From the NCBI GenBank assembly GCA_037447655.1, contig JBBHKE010003104.1:287772-351771 (forward strand): a stretch of 64,000 nt of DNA, written 5' to 3'. This document shows positions 19,594-29,048 of this stretch, in pieces (within the stretch, counting starts at the first letter, position 1; each line of letters opens with the position of its first letter). Below the pieces are notes generated by a model, which searched no databases, had not been told where the DNA came from, and saw only the letters and a program-made list of their open reading frames with translations. This DNA is from Zygnema cylindricum. Lineage: Eukaryota > Streptophyta > Zygnematophyceae > Zygnematales > Zygnemataceae. The position numbers and the translations under genes were made by a program.

Positions 19594-21569
19594 TTTTTAT
19601 ATTTATTATTTATTCTTGTTATCCTTTGAAGATTCTTTGGAAAGAAAGGTGAGCAAAACTGTCAAAATATTATGGACTTTCTAGTTTCAATTTTGGTCCA
19701 ATTCTATTTTATCGTAGGTTTTGTTTAGATTACAAAATCTAAATATGAAAGATATTGAGCAATGGCTTTACATAATTGGCTATTTGTTTCTGCCTTTGGT
19801 ACCAAATAAATTTCTTAGGTTGCAATTTTCTTTGTTGAAACATAAGGTCTTTTCTTTATTATGTCAAATTAGTTTGACAAATGGTCCAATTATACTTGTG
19901 GGTTTTTGTAAAATTTTGAGACATTGACAAAACCTCGTATGTCTTTTAAAGTATTCATTATGTTGTGTTGTATTGTGCGCAATTTATTGTATTGTGATGT
20001 ACGGTATCGTATTGTATTGTTATGTAATGTATTGTATTTTATTTTATTGTCATGTAATGCATTGTATAATAGTCTTTTGTTTTGTATTGTAATGTAATGT
20101 GCTGTATGTACTGTAGCGTATTGTATCACATATCGTATGACATTGTATCATTTTGTGTTGTACTGTATCGGATTGCATTGTATCGTAATGTGACGCAGGG
20201 TTGTATTTATTGTATTGTATGTATAATCTTGAATATTATTGTGTTTTAATCTAATGTAATGTATTTTATAGTTCATCATTAATTATTGTATTTTTAATGT
20301 GTCTGTTGTGTTTGGCCCTTATTATTTGTATTACAACCATCAGATCAACAAATTTCCAGCCCTTTTTTTGTTTGGTGTTTTATCTATGTGTTTTTTTTAT
20401 TAATTTATGTATTTACTTTTCTGTTTATTTGTGACAGACTAATGAGTGTTCATCGAAAAAGGGCGCTTTACAACAGTGACGGAAGTCCTATTTGTTGCAC
20501 AATGAAAGATGTTAAAAGTTTTTGCAAAAGAGTTTCTCTCTGCTCAGGAGAAGAACCGGAAAAATCAAAAGAACTCGCGGAAGTTGAGAAGGTTCATTTC
20601 TTTAGACGGGAGGCTCGTGTGAGTGAACTTTTCGAGTTGAAAATGGAGGGGGGGAAGAGGGATGGGACTGGGAGAGAGGGAAGGGGGGAGGGGGGAGAGG
20701 GAGGGAGAGGGAGGGAGAGTGGGAGCAGGGAGAGGGGAAGGGTGGAGAATGGAGACACTTTTAAATTCTGATTTTTTTCTTTTTGTAGTTCTTGAATCTT
20801 TGGATTTTGAGTAACAGAATTATTTTGAATAATGCTTAATATTCAAATATATTTGATTTTGGACCCATTTTCAGGTATTTTTTAGAGATAATGGTTCGCG
20901 TATCCCCGACCTTGTCATTCAAGGATCTTTTATGCACGGAGGTTTTCAGGTTTGTCTATTTTTTTTTTATCATTATTGTTATCATTGTTTTTATTATTTG
21001 TCCAGTCAATCCTTTTAAGCTTCCAACTTAATTGTTTTCAATGTAAAAAACTTGGCTGCACTTGTTTCTTTATGAGATTTTTGAATCCTTTGATATAAAA
21101 ACAAATGTATGCTAATAAATTGCATAAACCAACAAAAAAAAAAAACTGATATTTGAAACTTTTTTTAAGTCGTATACACACATTTGCTGTTTCAGATTTC
21201 ATTTTTTAATTTCTTACAAAAGAAAAAAGAATAGAAAAGAACAAAACCGAAGCGTATTTGCCGACTAAATCAATTTTTAAACCATTTCCTCATTTATTAT
21301 TATTATTTATATTGTTTTTTACGCATGCCTCTGACCAAACTAAATTCTTATCCTTTTTGCTTTTTTCTTTTTTCTTTTTTCTTTTTTTTCCTCTGTTTTT
21401 TTTACAGATTTTAGACAGTGGAGGACGTCCTCTAGCGACTATTTCTCGCAAAGGTATAACGGCAGAAGCAATTTTTTGGGGAACTGATACGTATTATTTA
21501 CGAATTTTTCCGGGCGTCGATACGGCACTTATGGTCATGTTGGTTACAATTATCGTAGATAACAATTAG
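17206..21569 (+). CDS. LURP-one-related (LOR, tubby-like fold) protein, 4 exons
   Basis: Spliced from exons 17206-17378, 20438-20618, 20875-20949 and 21408-21569. All introns are GT-AG and the reading phases agree, giving 196 residues, close to the usual LOR length of about 200. After a Pro-rich start (SSHPPPPPPR), exon 1 has the LOR N-terminal strand pattern (ETNIVLQEKCCMSG, DVTGVFHFKLKS). Exon 2 continues LMSVHRKRALYNSDGSPI, exon 3 gives IPDLVIQGSFMHGGFQ, and exon 4 ISRKG, DTYYLRIFPGVDTALMVMLVT. These correspond to the 12-strand barrel and the final hydrophobic helix of the family, which is related to tubby and scramblase folds; Arabidopsis LURP1 acts in defence against downy mildew. Role here unknown. 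A hAT element sits in intron 1 (3.06 kb). No lesions seen, so likely functional. The exact start could be 11 codons upstream (17173). Confidence 0.85.
17726..19304 (+). mobile_element. hAT DNA transposon in LOR intron 1, non-autonomous
   Basis: Terminal inverted repeats TAGTGTTGTGTATCGGTAA and, at the other end, TAGTGTTGTGTTTCGGTAA. Flanking 8-bp target duplications GTTGTAGT (17718-17725) and CTTGTAGT (19305-19312) match at 7 of 8. The 8-bp duplication and YA-GTG-type ends are diagnostic of hAT. Subterminal regions are packed with ATCGGTTATCG / CGATAACCGAT words in both orientations, as expected for transposase-binding repeats. Inside are only remnants of a BED zinc finger, so it needs transposase from elsewhere. 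At 1579 bases it is a deletion derivative of a full-length element. Confidence 0.88.
18230..18503 (+). pseudogene. hAT transposase N-terminus with BED zinc finger, broken
   Basis: ATG at 18230 begins 32 acidic residues (MDYQEIVGGEEDG...) ending at a TAA. About 50 bases on, 18380-18500 encodes the BED-finger pattern VSKVWQHFRIVHD ... AFCNHCDMKFK (aromatic pair, then Cys-x2-Cys). A tandem duplication of about 26 bases (GCAGCATTTTA-GATAGTGCACGATG, near 18397-18450) breaks it. BED fingers are DNA-binding domains at the start of many plant hAT transposases. The His-containing C-terminal half and the catalytic domain are gone. The early stop plus duplication show it is dead. Confidence 0.7.
19531..19590 (+). 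repeat. (AT)n microsatellite in LOR intron 1
   Basis: About 30 AT units preceded by ACATACACAC. Able to form hairpins and often length-variable. Confidence 0.95.
19945..20260 (+). repeat. TGTATTGTA-rich low-complexity tract in LOR intron 1
   Basis: Irregular repeats of TGTATTGTA, TGTAATGTA and TGTATCGTA with no fixed period. Minus-strand open frames here are artefacts of the repeat. Confidence 0.7.
20641..20760 (+). repeat. GA-rich purine tract in LOR intron 2
   Basis: Strand-asymmetric run of GGGAGAGGGAGG-type sequence immediately after exon 2. The exon 2 frame stays open into it, which gives a spurious 127-codon frame. A stronger version of the same tract lies at 23183-23310 and 29049-31175. 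Confidence 0.75.
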
Positions 21570-22284
21570 GTTTTTAGTTCATTCCCCCCCCCCCCTTTTT
21601 TTTTGTCCCCCGGGTCACTCTATGATGTATATACACTGTATCTATAGAGGAATCTTAAGGTACATTTCAGAAACTTAAAAGTGCAGTTGGTATTGTACTA
21701 TGTCTTTATTGTACTTTGTTCTTCATGTGTTTTATTTTGTATTTTCAGTACTGTATGTCATACTGTACTTTTTAAGCTACTTATTGTACGGTGTACTTTT
21801 GTACAATGTACGTTCTGTACTTTAGCCTGTGGTTTACCTTGTACTCTTTTGCTTTTGAACTCACTTCAAACTTATGTTGAAGTTATTTTTTTTCTCCTTT
21901 TCTTTCTGTTTTTTCTTTTATATATTTTGTTAATACCCAAATTTGTAACATTTGCGACACTAAATTGCTTAAAAGCTTCATTCTCTTTCTTTTTTTTCTT
22001 TCTTTTTTAAATTAATCTGGCCAATTGATATGATTTCTGGACAATTTATGAATTGTAAGTTTCAATCCCCGTTGAAAGATATCTTCCTTTCTTCCTCTCA
22101 CTCTCCCTCCCCTCCCCATCCTTCCCTCTCCACCTCCCTATTTCATACTTTCCCTCTACCTCTTCCTCCCACTCTTCCCTCACATCCACCTCACACATCT
22201 ACATTTTTATTTGCACATATTTTATTATTTATTTTATAACTTGCAAAATGAATGAAATATATGAACAGAATCAACGCAGAAAGG

Positions 22285-22370
<86 letters not shown>

Positions 22371-22849
22371 AGAAAGTAATATTTTATGACATATGACAAA
22401 ATAAGAATTCAAAATTGTATTGTTAAATTACAAAAAAAAATTATTTAACAATCGGGGTAAACTTTTAAATTTGGTTTTGGACCTGAGCATCTAAAACTTT
22501 TCGCACGAAAAATCAAACTTTATTTGTCAGAAAAGGACAAAAAAAAGGATTTCAAGTAAATACAGAGTGAAAAAAGAAAGACAACAAAAAAAACTTATAA
22601 AAAATACAAGCGTAGCATTGTAAAAACCACACAATAAAAAGAAAAAAAGAGACAATTTTCAAACAGATGAAGAACAATTAAAAGAAAAATGAAAAAATGA
22701 AATTGAAAAAAGAAGAGTGAAAAAATGAAACCAAAATAAGTAACCAAAAACAGGGAAAAGAGTCTCTCTCAGCAATAATTGCAGAGACCACTACAGTAAA
22801 TTTACAAAACATTGAAATAAAAATTAGGTCTAGGAAAAAATCCTTTCAT
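21570..22849. other. LOR 3' flank, no further gene seen
   Basis: Contains a C-run followed by a T-run (21586-21605), GTAC-rich patches (21705-21850), a pyrimidine-rich CTCCC tract (22085-22195) and the long poly(A) described separately. Many short frames but none protein-like. The LOR polyadenylation signal probably lies in the first few hundred bases but I cannot single it out. Confidence 0.45.
22285..22369 (+). repeat. Double poly(A) tract
   Basis: About 30 A, then TTATA, then about 48 A. Could be the tail of a retroposed sequence (a SINE or processed copy), but no recognisable body precedes it and no target duplication was found. Confidence 0.8.
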
Positions 22850-22859
22850 CGCGTAGTTT

Positions 22860-23075
22860 CCACACTAATACCCAATTTGAAGTTTCCCAAGTCTTGTTTT
22901 CCAACAAAAATCTCACTTCCCGCGATGAAATACCAATTTCCACCAACAAAACCCTGAGTTTCCACAACAAAACCCTAATTTTCCGAAAGGAAACACTAAT
23001 TTCCCACGAGAAAACTATATATTTTCGCAGCAAAACCCTAGTTTTCCGCAAGGAAAACCTAATTTTTTGGTTCCT
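22860..23075 (+). repeat. Degenerate ~24-bp minisatellite with AAACCCTAATTTTCC core
   Basis: About nine imperfect units of the type CAACAAAACCCTAATTTTCC. AAACCCTA equals the plant telomere unit, but it occurs once per larger unit and not in uninterrupted tandem, so this is not a telomere block. The open frames it carries on both strands are artefacts. Confidence 0.7.
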
Positions 23076-23081
23076 GTTTTT

Positions 23082-23172
23082 CACCGTTGGGTCAGTACCA
23101 CGAACACTTCCTGGATAATTGTAACTAACACAACCATAAGAGCCATATCACATTCAGAAAGAAAGAACGGAT
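23082..23172 (-). pseudogene. Inverted fragment of a LOR last exon
   Basis: Minus-strand translation includes DMALMVVLVTIIQEVF, matching VDTALMVMLVTIIVDN at the C-terminus of the LOR gene 1.5 kb away. At nucleotide level about 34 of 44 positions match exon 4 in the best stretch, with a 1-base deletion just upstream. The fragment adjoins the purine tract on its other side. It is the remains of a second, inverted LOR copy; the other exons were not found. Divergence is too high for a recent duplicate. Confidence 0.6.
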
Positions 23173-23182
23173 CTCCTGAATG

Positions 23183-23310
23183 AAGGAAACAACGATCCAG
23201 GAAATGGAGGGGAATGGAGGGGGGGGGGAAGGAGGGGGGGGAGGGGAGGATAGGAAGGAAGGGGGAGAGGGAGAGGGAAAGGAGAGGGGAGGGAGAGGGG
23301 AGGGAGAGGG
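23183..23310 (+). repeat. Purine tract, left part (split by element CP2)
   Basis: GGGAGAGGG-type sequence running directly into the CP2 LTR at 23311. The same kind of sequence resumes at 29049, so the element split one tract in two. Confidence 0.85.
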
Positions 23311-23462
23311 TGTAAGATACAATCCAACAAAAAATACACACAGAACAAGAGTGGGAGGGAAAGGGAATATATTAAACACAATGCAAAGTACAAATGGAAT
23401 TTCTACGCCTCCTTAATAAGTTACGATCCAAAAGATAAGTATGCTACTAAGTCTCAACATAT

Positions 23463-23512
<50 letters not shown>

Positions 23513-23841
23513 GACTAGAAACGAGTAAGAGTCAACGTGGCGAAAACATAAGACCGACAACTGCGAACCGACTTGAACTCACGGTACGACTAGAAAAGTC
23601 AATCAACAACTGACTTGAACCACACTGTACAACTAAAACTTACGTGAACCGAAACGACCAAGCATTTTCCACGTCACTTCTATGGTACTACTCAAACTTA
23701 CGTGAAACGAAACGAAACGAACAATGACTTTCCACGTCACTTCAAATATCTAGCGACGAAACTACTTCGTCGCTGGTCGTCAATGCTTTAGCTACGAGAA
23801 TGTCTCATCGCTAAATGGGTTCTCAATACTTAATCCTTACA
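23311..23841 (-). repeat. 3' LTR of CP2
   Basis: TGTAAGATAC at the lower edge to CTTACA at the upper edge, 531 bases. It differs from the 5' LTR mainly by an (AT)n expansion at 23468-23508. On the minus strand it is preceded by the purine-rich AAGAGGGGGAA. Confidence 0.9.
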
Positions 23842-23879
23842 TTCCCCCTCTTACTGAGATACTCAAAGTCCCCCATTTT

Positions 23880-24345
23880 ACTCCATGCCCCCTAATTTCT
23901 TTCACATTTCAGTTACTTCCTTTAATGTTGCTTTTGTTAACATATCAGCAGCTTGTTCTTCTATAGGTACAAACACAAATTCAACCTCTTCTTTTGAAAC
24001 TAAATCTCGAACAAAATGCGACTAAATTTTAATGTGCTTTGTGCGCTTATGCAAAATAGGTAAGTGCAATGGAGGACATATTATCACTCTATTTGCATAC
24101 ATTTTTTTTCCACTCCAACCTCCGATAAAAATTCCTTAATCGTCACGACATTCTTCTCGGCATGCCATGTAGCCATATATTCCGTTCGTAGATGAGAGTG
24201 CCACTGCTGGTTGCAAGCGAGAATTCCAAGAGATGGCTCCTCCTGCAAGTAAAAACACATATTCTGGCGTAGACCTTCATGTATCATGGTCCCCTCCATA
24301 ATCGCCATCACAATATCCATAACAACTCAAGCTCTCACCTCTCTT
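23880..24345 (-). pseudogene. CP2 RNase H
   Basis: Minus-strand pieces in order: CYGYCDGDYGG (first catalytic Asp, at the end of the previous frame), EEPSLGILACNQQWHSHLRTEYMATWHAEKN (Glu position in RTEYMA), then across a shift LHKRTKHIKI, HFVRDLVSKEEVEFVFV and EEQAADMLTKA, ending near 23900. One frameshift and one internal stop (in I*SHFV) are visible. Length and order agree with other copia RNase H domains. The segment ends about 40 bases before the purine tract that primes plus-strand synthesis. Confidence 0.8.
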
Positions 24346-25400
24346 ATAAATAATTCCAAGACTAAGTGTTCCAGCCAAATATCTAAAGATTCTTTTCACT
24401 GCCTCCCTATAAATTTGTTTCGGATTGCTACAATAGCGACTAACCACACTCACTGCGGCACTAATGTCTGGCCTGGTTCCGACACTCAAATACATCCGGC
24501 TTCCAACCGCCTTCTTATACGGAGCATCGACCTCTAGACTTTTAACAAAATTAGAATGTTTGTCACGAGGATCAAGAGGAGTTCCAAATGGCTTACAATC
24601 TAAGAACCCAAATATTTCTAGTACCTCTTTTGCATATTGTTCTTGGCTTAACTTAATGTCTCCGTTCCTCCTCCTCTGAATCTGAATTCCCACTATGTAT
24701 TGTGCATCTTCTAAGTCTGTAATTCTAAAATGTTTTCAAAACTTATATTTTAATTCTCGAACTAACTCTAAGTTGTAAGAGATAGAAATAAAGTCATCTA
24801 CGTATACACTGAAAGTTATCATGTCCCAACCTTCTCCCCGAATAAACACTCCACAACATGTAATTAGCCTTTTAAATCCCACAGTTAGTAAGACCTTGTG
24901 AAGCTTATGGTTCCATGTAAGCCTTCCTTAACCTCTATACCCGACCATTCTTTCCAAGAACTCCTAGAGTTTTCATATACACTTCCTCTTTTAATTCACC
25001 ATTTGAAAAAGTTGTCTCTACCTCCATCTGTTGGATATGCATTCCTTTCGCTGCTGCCATTGCAATAATTGCACGCAATTAATCGAATTTGACTACAGGG
25101 GCAAAAGTCTTTGTATAGTCAATACTCTCTTTCTGTTGGAAGCCCTTACATTTTAACCGTACCTTATACTTGAGAATTTCTCCCGAGGCTCTTGTCTTTG
25201 TCTTAAAAATCCACATTGAGTCTATCGGTATCGCTTTCTTTCCAACAGTTAAGTCCACTTCTTCAAAACACTCATTTGCTTTCACAAAATTAAACTCTTT
25301 TATAAACGTCAGTTTCCACTTCTCCTCCCATCCGTCCAAGTCTCGAGCCTCTTTATATAATTGGGGATCGATCAGACAATGTTTTCTGCAATTGCCTTTT
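24277..25400 (-). pseudogene. CP2 reverse transcriptase
   Basis: Minus-strand reading gives WIFKTKTRASGEILKYKVRLKCKGFQQ and TFAPVVKFD (25079-25339), a stop, then QQMEVETTFSNGELKEEVYM where the usual MDV is MEV: the first catalytic Asp is Glu. The motif SVYVDDF is intact near 24800-24815. Then YAKEVLEIFGFLDCKPFGTP, VGTRPDISAAVSVVSRY and AVKRIFRYLAGT (24277-24693). Several stops lie between 24700 and 25080. The frame pieces overlap the start of RNase H. Inactive. Confidence 0.85.
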
Positions 25401-25685
25401 AAAAACAGAAAGGATTCCGCCTTTCCTTCTCTTATTTTAGAAATTGCCCTTTGGTAACTAGTTTACTTGTTGTATGACTGTCTTGGTGAGTATCGTTCTG
25501 GTGCCTTCTTTTTTGTTGATCTCTTACTTCTCCGTACATCCTCTATAAATTCTTTATCTGCATCAATGCTCTCAATCGTATCATCATCCTCCTTCCCATT
25601 GGGGTATCTCTTCCGATGTCATATTGTTAGTGCGAGTGGATGATTCTCTAATGACCTTAGTTCCTTGTAATTTGTTGCTGGTGAG

Positions 25686-26700
25686 TTAAGGTGTCGGAAC
25701 TTCCTCTAAAGTTTTCTCTACAAATCGCACCTTTTTCTTTGTCCCTACCTTGATCAAAAGTTCTTCTTCCTCCGCCTCTCTTGTGATTATCTCATACTGA
25801 CTATTTTCAACGTAATCTTGAGCCAATTTGGACTCATTAGCTCCTTTCATCATCCATTCCAAATTCTCATTAAACTCTATATTTTTAGACTCTTTAACCC
25901 TTTTAGTAAAGGGGTTATAAATCCAATATTGCATTGAATTTTGACTATACCTCACAAAGTATCCTTCCTATGATTGTGCCGCAAGCTTCCCTTCTCGATT
26001 TTTTTCCACTACATACCCCATAGCATCACATCCCCAAATCTTGAAGTGTTTCACAATGGGCACCTGTCCACTCAAAAGTTCCTCCGGTGTTTTGCTGCCC
26101 AAAGCCGAGTTGATTCTCTGATTGGTAACATGATTGGCCGCCCTAATTGCTTCTCCCCAAAGAGGGCGCGTAAGTTTTGTCGTGTGGAGCATGGCCCGCA
26201 CCATCTCTTGCAATGTCCCATTCTTCCTCTTTGCAATTCCATTCAATTGTGGTGAATAAGGAGCCGTGAACTGCTGCTTAATCCTTGTCTCCTTACAATA
26301 TCCAGCGAATGCAAGGAAATTACCTCCACGGTCTGATCGTACCGCCTTTACATGCCTCCCATTTTCCCTCTAGGCTATGACTACAAATTCTTTAAATGTC
26401 TCTAATGCGTCTGATTTAGCCTTTAAGAGATACACCAATATCTTCCTGCTGAAACCATCAACTATCACCATAATATATTTACTTTTTCCGATTGTTTCTA
26501 GATGTATGTCCCCACAAAGATCTACATGGACTAGGTCTAAAAGGGCATTTGCCTTAAACTGAAGTTTTTTTACTAGATGGAGCTTTCTTTTATGATTCTC
26601 TTTTGTGCAACCTACACATCCAATAACTTTCTCTGTGAGTCCTCGAACTGCGTCATGACGAATCATCTCCTTGATGTTGCTCTCTGAAGTGTGACACATT
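25686..26700 (-). pseudogene. CP2 pre-integrase and integrase
   Basis: Order on the minus strand: HHQMCHTSESNIKEM and CVGCTKE (zinc motif), VHVDLCGDI (first catalytic Asp), IVDGFSRK, then after a stop VRSDRGGNF (second Asp), and LNGIAKRKNG where the family has NGVAERKNR: the catalytic Glu is Lys. Then FKIWGCDAMGYV and a C-terminal acidic tail to about 25686. At least three stops split it. The Glu-to-Lys change needs only one G-to-A step, as in the Harbinger transposase. Confidence 0.85.
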
Positions 26701-26708
26701 TGGTGATG

Positions 26709-27160
26709 CTACAATGTGAGGTTTTCCTTGTTAACCTCTACCGAGTGATGGTGCCCTTTTTCATCCGCTGTCCTTTTTTCTGGTTTCCTCCAAATCAACC
26801 TACTTTGTATATTTTCAGTTACAATGCCCTTTGCAAACGGTCTTGTTTTACTGCTCAAAATATTTCTACCTTCTTGTATGCATGTGGCCCTTCCACCTTT
26901 CTTTTGAAGTTGTGGGACACTTAAGAGATTGATGCACCCTCCTGGATAATAAAGCACATTGTTAAAACGTACTCTATTGATTCTAGTTGTCCATTCCCTA
27001 TTTTGTGTCGGTAGATTCAATAGTACTGTTCCCACTGTATCAATAACCATCATTGAACCATTAGCCACTATGATGGATTTTGGAATATTGAGTTTTCTAA
27101 TGTCACTGAATAGTCCTATATCTTAACACATGTGATGTGTAGCACTTGAGTCAATGATCC
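26709..27160 (-). pseudogene. CP2 protease
   Basis: Minus-strand reading gives NWIIDSSATHHMC (about 27120-27150), where the invariant Gly of the Asp-Ser/Thr-Gly triad is Ser, followed at once by a TAA. The fold continues as NGSMMVIDTVGTVLLNLP, VRFNNVLYYPGGCINLLSVPQL and KGIVTENIQSRLIW, a standard copia protease to pre-integrase run. Lesions in the active site and a stop make it dead. Confidence 0.8.
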
Positions 27161-27394
27161 AATTGTTAAATTTTCCATTGCTCTCCTTGCCTCGTGTGTG
27201 AAATATAAAATCCTCCTTTTCCTACGATACCTCCATGAGTGAGATGAAAAATTCTTAATCCTGTCCCATTGGCCCATCTCCAACAAAATCCCCTCTACCT
27301 GATGAACTACTTCCTGCACTTCCTCCTCCTCTAAATTGCCCCCCTCCGCGATTTTTTCCCGTGTTTTAATAAGAACCACGACCAGTGTGTCCCC

Positions 27395-28495
27395 ATTTTT
27401 GACAAATGTTACACTGTTTACTTTTGTTCGAGCATTCAAAAGAGCCATGCCCAAACTCTTTACAATTGTGACAAGTCATCTGAGGGGTATCACCTTGATG
27501 TGAGCCTCACCCGGGGCTTTGTGACTTGTCTCTTCGTCCACGAGATCCACCTCCTCTCCCCCTAGATCCCCTAAAGTTGTAAGCTCTTCCGTCATCCTCC
27601 TCTTGATAACTCGGATAAGATGACCCCGTGTTTTCCTCTTTCGATGTTGCCTTCTCCTTCTCCGTACTCTTCAAGTGATTGATAACGTATGCCATTGTCG
27701 GTTTCTCTTGCCCCTTGATGACCTCCTTTGTTACCGCAAACTTGCTTGGAAGATTCCTCATAAAGACAAACAACCTCTCTTTTTCTGTAGGGAAGTTATT
27801 AGGTGATTTAAGTTGTTCTATGATGACATTAAACCTTTTGACTCTATCATCAATGACCTTGTTCTCCTTCATTCTAAACCCAATACACTCCTCATGGAGA
27901 TAATTTTCATTTGCCTCAAACCCCTTTTCAAACGCATTTTGCAAAGCGGTCCAGCAATCATAAGCCTTATCATGAGTTAGAAGATGTTCATGCATAGAAC
28001 TAGCACAACTTTGTATTAGTGTGGTGGAGGCCACCATATCTTTCTTGTACCATTTTTTTGCTTGGCTGGATCCACGGAAGGAGCCGGTCATATTTCTTCC
28101 CCGGTCACGATGTCCCAAAGTTTTTCCGGTGTGAACACTCCTCGAATGTATCGCTTCCAAATTGCATAGTTGGAACCCGTGAAGACGATGGTCTTATTTA
28201 ACACTTTATGATCATCATCTTCGCTCTACTCCTCTTCCTCATTAAGTTTAGATTTCCCCTTATTTTTCTTTATTTTCTTTTAGTTATGTGAGTCTCCACT
28301 TACACCTCCATCTCCATCATCTCCTTGTGTTTCGAGGAACTCTTGAAAGCGTCCAAACATCCCCTCGTCCATCTTCACATATTTCTCCCCCCAATCATCA
28401 AACTCATCATATTGTATCCATGTAATTCCTCCTCCACTAACTCCCCCACTAGCTCCTCCACTGGGTTCCGCCGGGGATTTCCCTTTCTCCGACAT
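27395..28495 (-). pseudogene. CP2 gag with two zinc knuckles
   Basis: Starts MSEKGKSPAEPSGGASGG at 28495, a Gly/Ser-rich leader. A frameshift and stops near 28090-28280 lead to the main gag domain (28160-27507): HEHLLTHDKAYDCWTALQNAF, RVKRFNVIIEQLKSPNNFPTEKERLFVFMRNLP. It ends in an RG-rich stretch (FRGSRGRGGGSRGRRDKS). After another stop come two knuckles near 27400-27480: CHNCKEFGHGSFEC (complete CCHC) and CNICQKWGHTGRGSY (last Cys replaced). Gag packages the RNA; broken here. Confidence 0.85.
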
Positions 28496-28553
28496 ACCAG
28501 GAACCCAGGGATTTCCCTTTCTCCGACATACCTACAAGCGTTGCCAGTAATCC

Positions 28554-28565
28554 GCTCCGATACCA
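28554..28565 (-). other. CP2 primer-binding site (initiator tRNA 3' end type)
   Basis: Minus strand reads TGGTATCGGAGC two bases inside the 5' LTR. It matches the standard plant copia site TGGTATCAGAGC with one A-to-G change. Confidence 0.85.
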
Positions 28566-28567
28566 AT

Positions 28568-29048
28568 TGTAAGATAACAATCCAATAAAAAATACACACA
28601 GAACAAGAGTGTTCCTCCGAAACTTCAATATATTAAACACAATGCAAGTACAACTCCTTTTCTTTCTCCTTTTTACTTTTGACCTTTCTACGCCTCCTTA
28701 ATAAGTTAAGCTCTAAAATACAAGTATACTACTAAGTCTCAACAAATAAATATATGTACAAGACTAGAAACGAGTAAGAGTCAACAAGGCGAAAACATAC
28801 GACCGAAAACTTCGAACTGACTTGAACCACATGGTACAACTAGAACTTAAGTGAACCAAAACGACCAAGCATTTTCCACGTCACTTCTATGGTACTACTC
28901 AAACTTACGTGAAACGAAACGAAACTAACAATCACCTTACACGTCACTTCAAATATCAAGCGCCGAAACTACTTCGTCACTGGTCGTCGCTGCTTAAGCC
29001 ACGAGAATGTCTCGTCGCTAAATGAGTTCTCAGTAATTAATCGTAACA
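28568..29048 (-). repeat. 5' LTR of CP2
   Basis: 481 bases from TGTAAGATAACAATCC to ATCGTAACA, collinear with 23311-23841. The two LTRs differ by substitutions across their length, so the insertion is not recent. Confidence 0.9.

Larger units (their letters stand above)
23311..29048 (-). mobile_element. Copia element CP2, full length, inactive
   Basis: Two LTRs (23311-23841 and 28568-29048) bracket gag, protease, integrase, reverse transcriptase and RNase H on the minus strand. Flanking 5-bp direct repeats GAGGG (23306-23310 and 29049-29053) fit a target duplication, though in a repetitive purine tract this is weak proof. It uses the ordinary 3'-end type primer site, unlike the A-J group. 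Many stops, a mutated protease motif and a lost integrase Glu show it is inactive. Confidence 0.92.

Noticed and set aside
22285-22369. SINE or processed-gene tail at the poly(A) tract
   Set aside because: No polymerase III boxes, gene body or target duplication could be found upstream.
22860-23075. Interstitial telomere block because of AAACCCTA words
   Set aside because: The telomere-like word occurs once per about 24-base unit, not in direct tandem.
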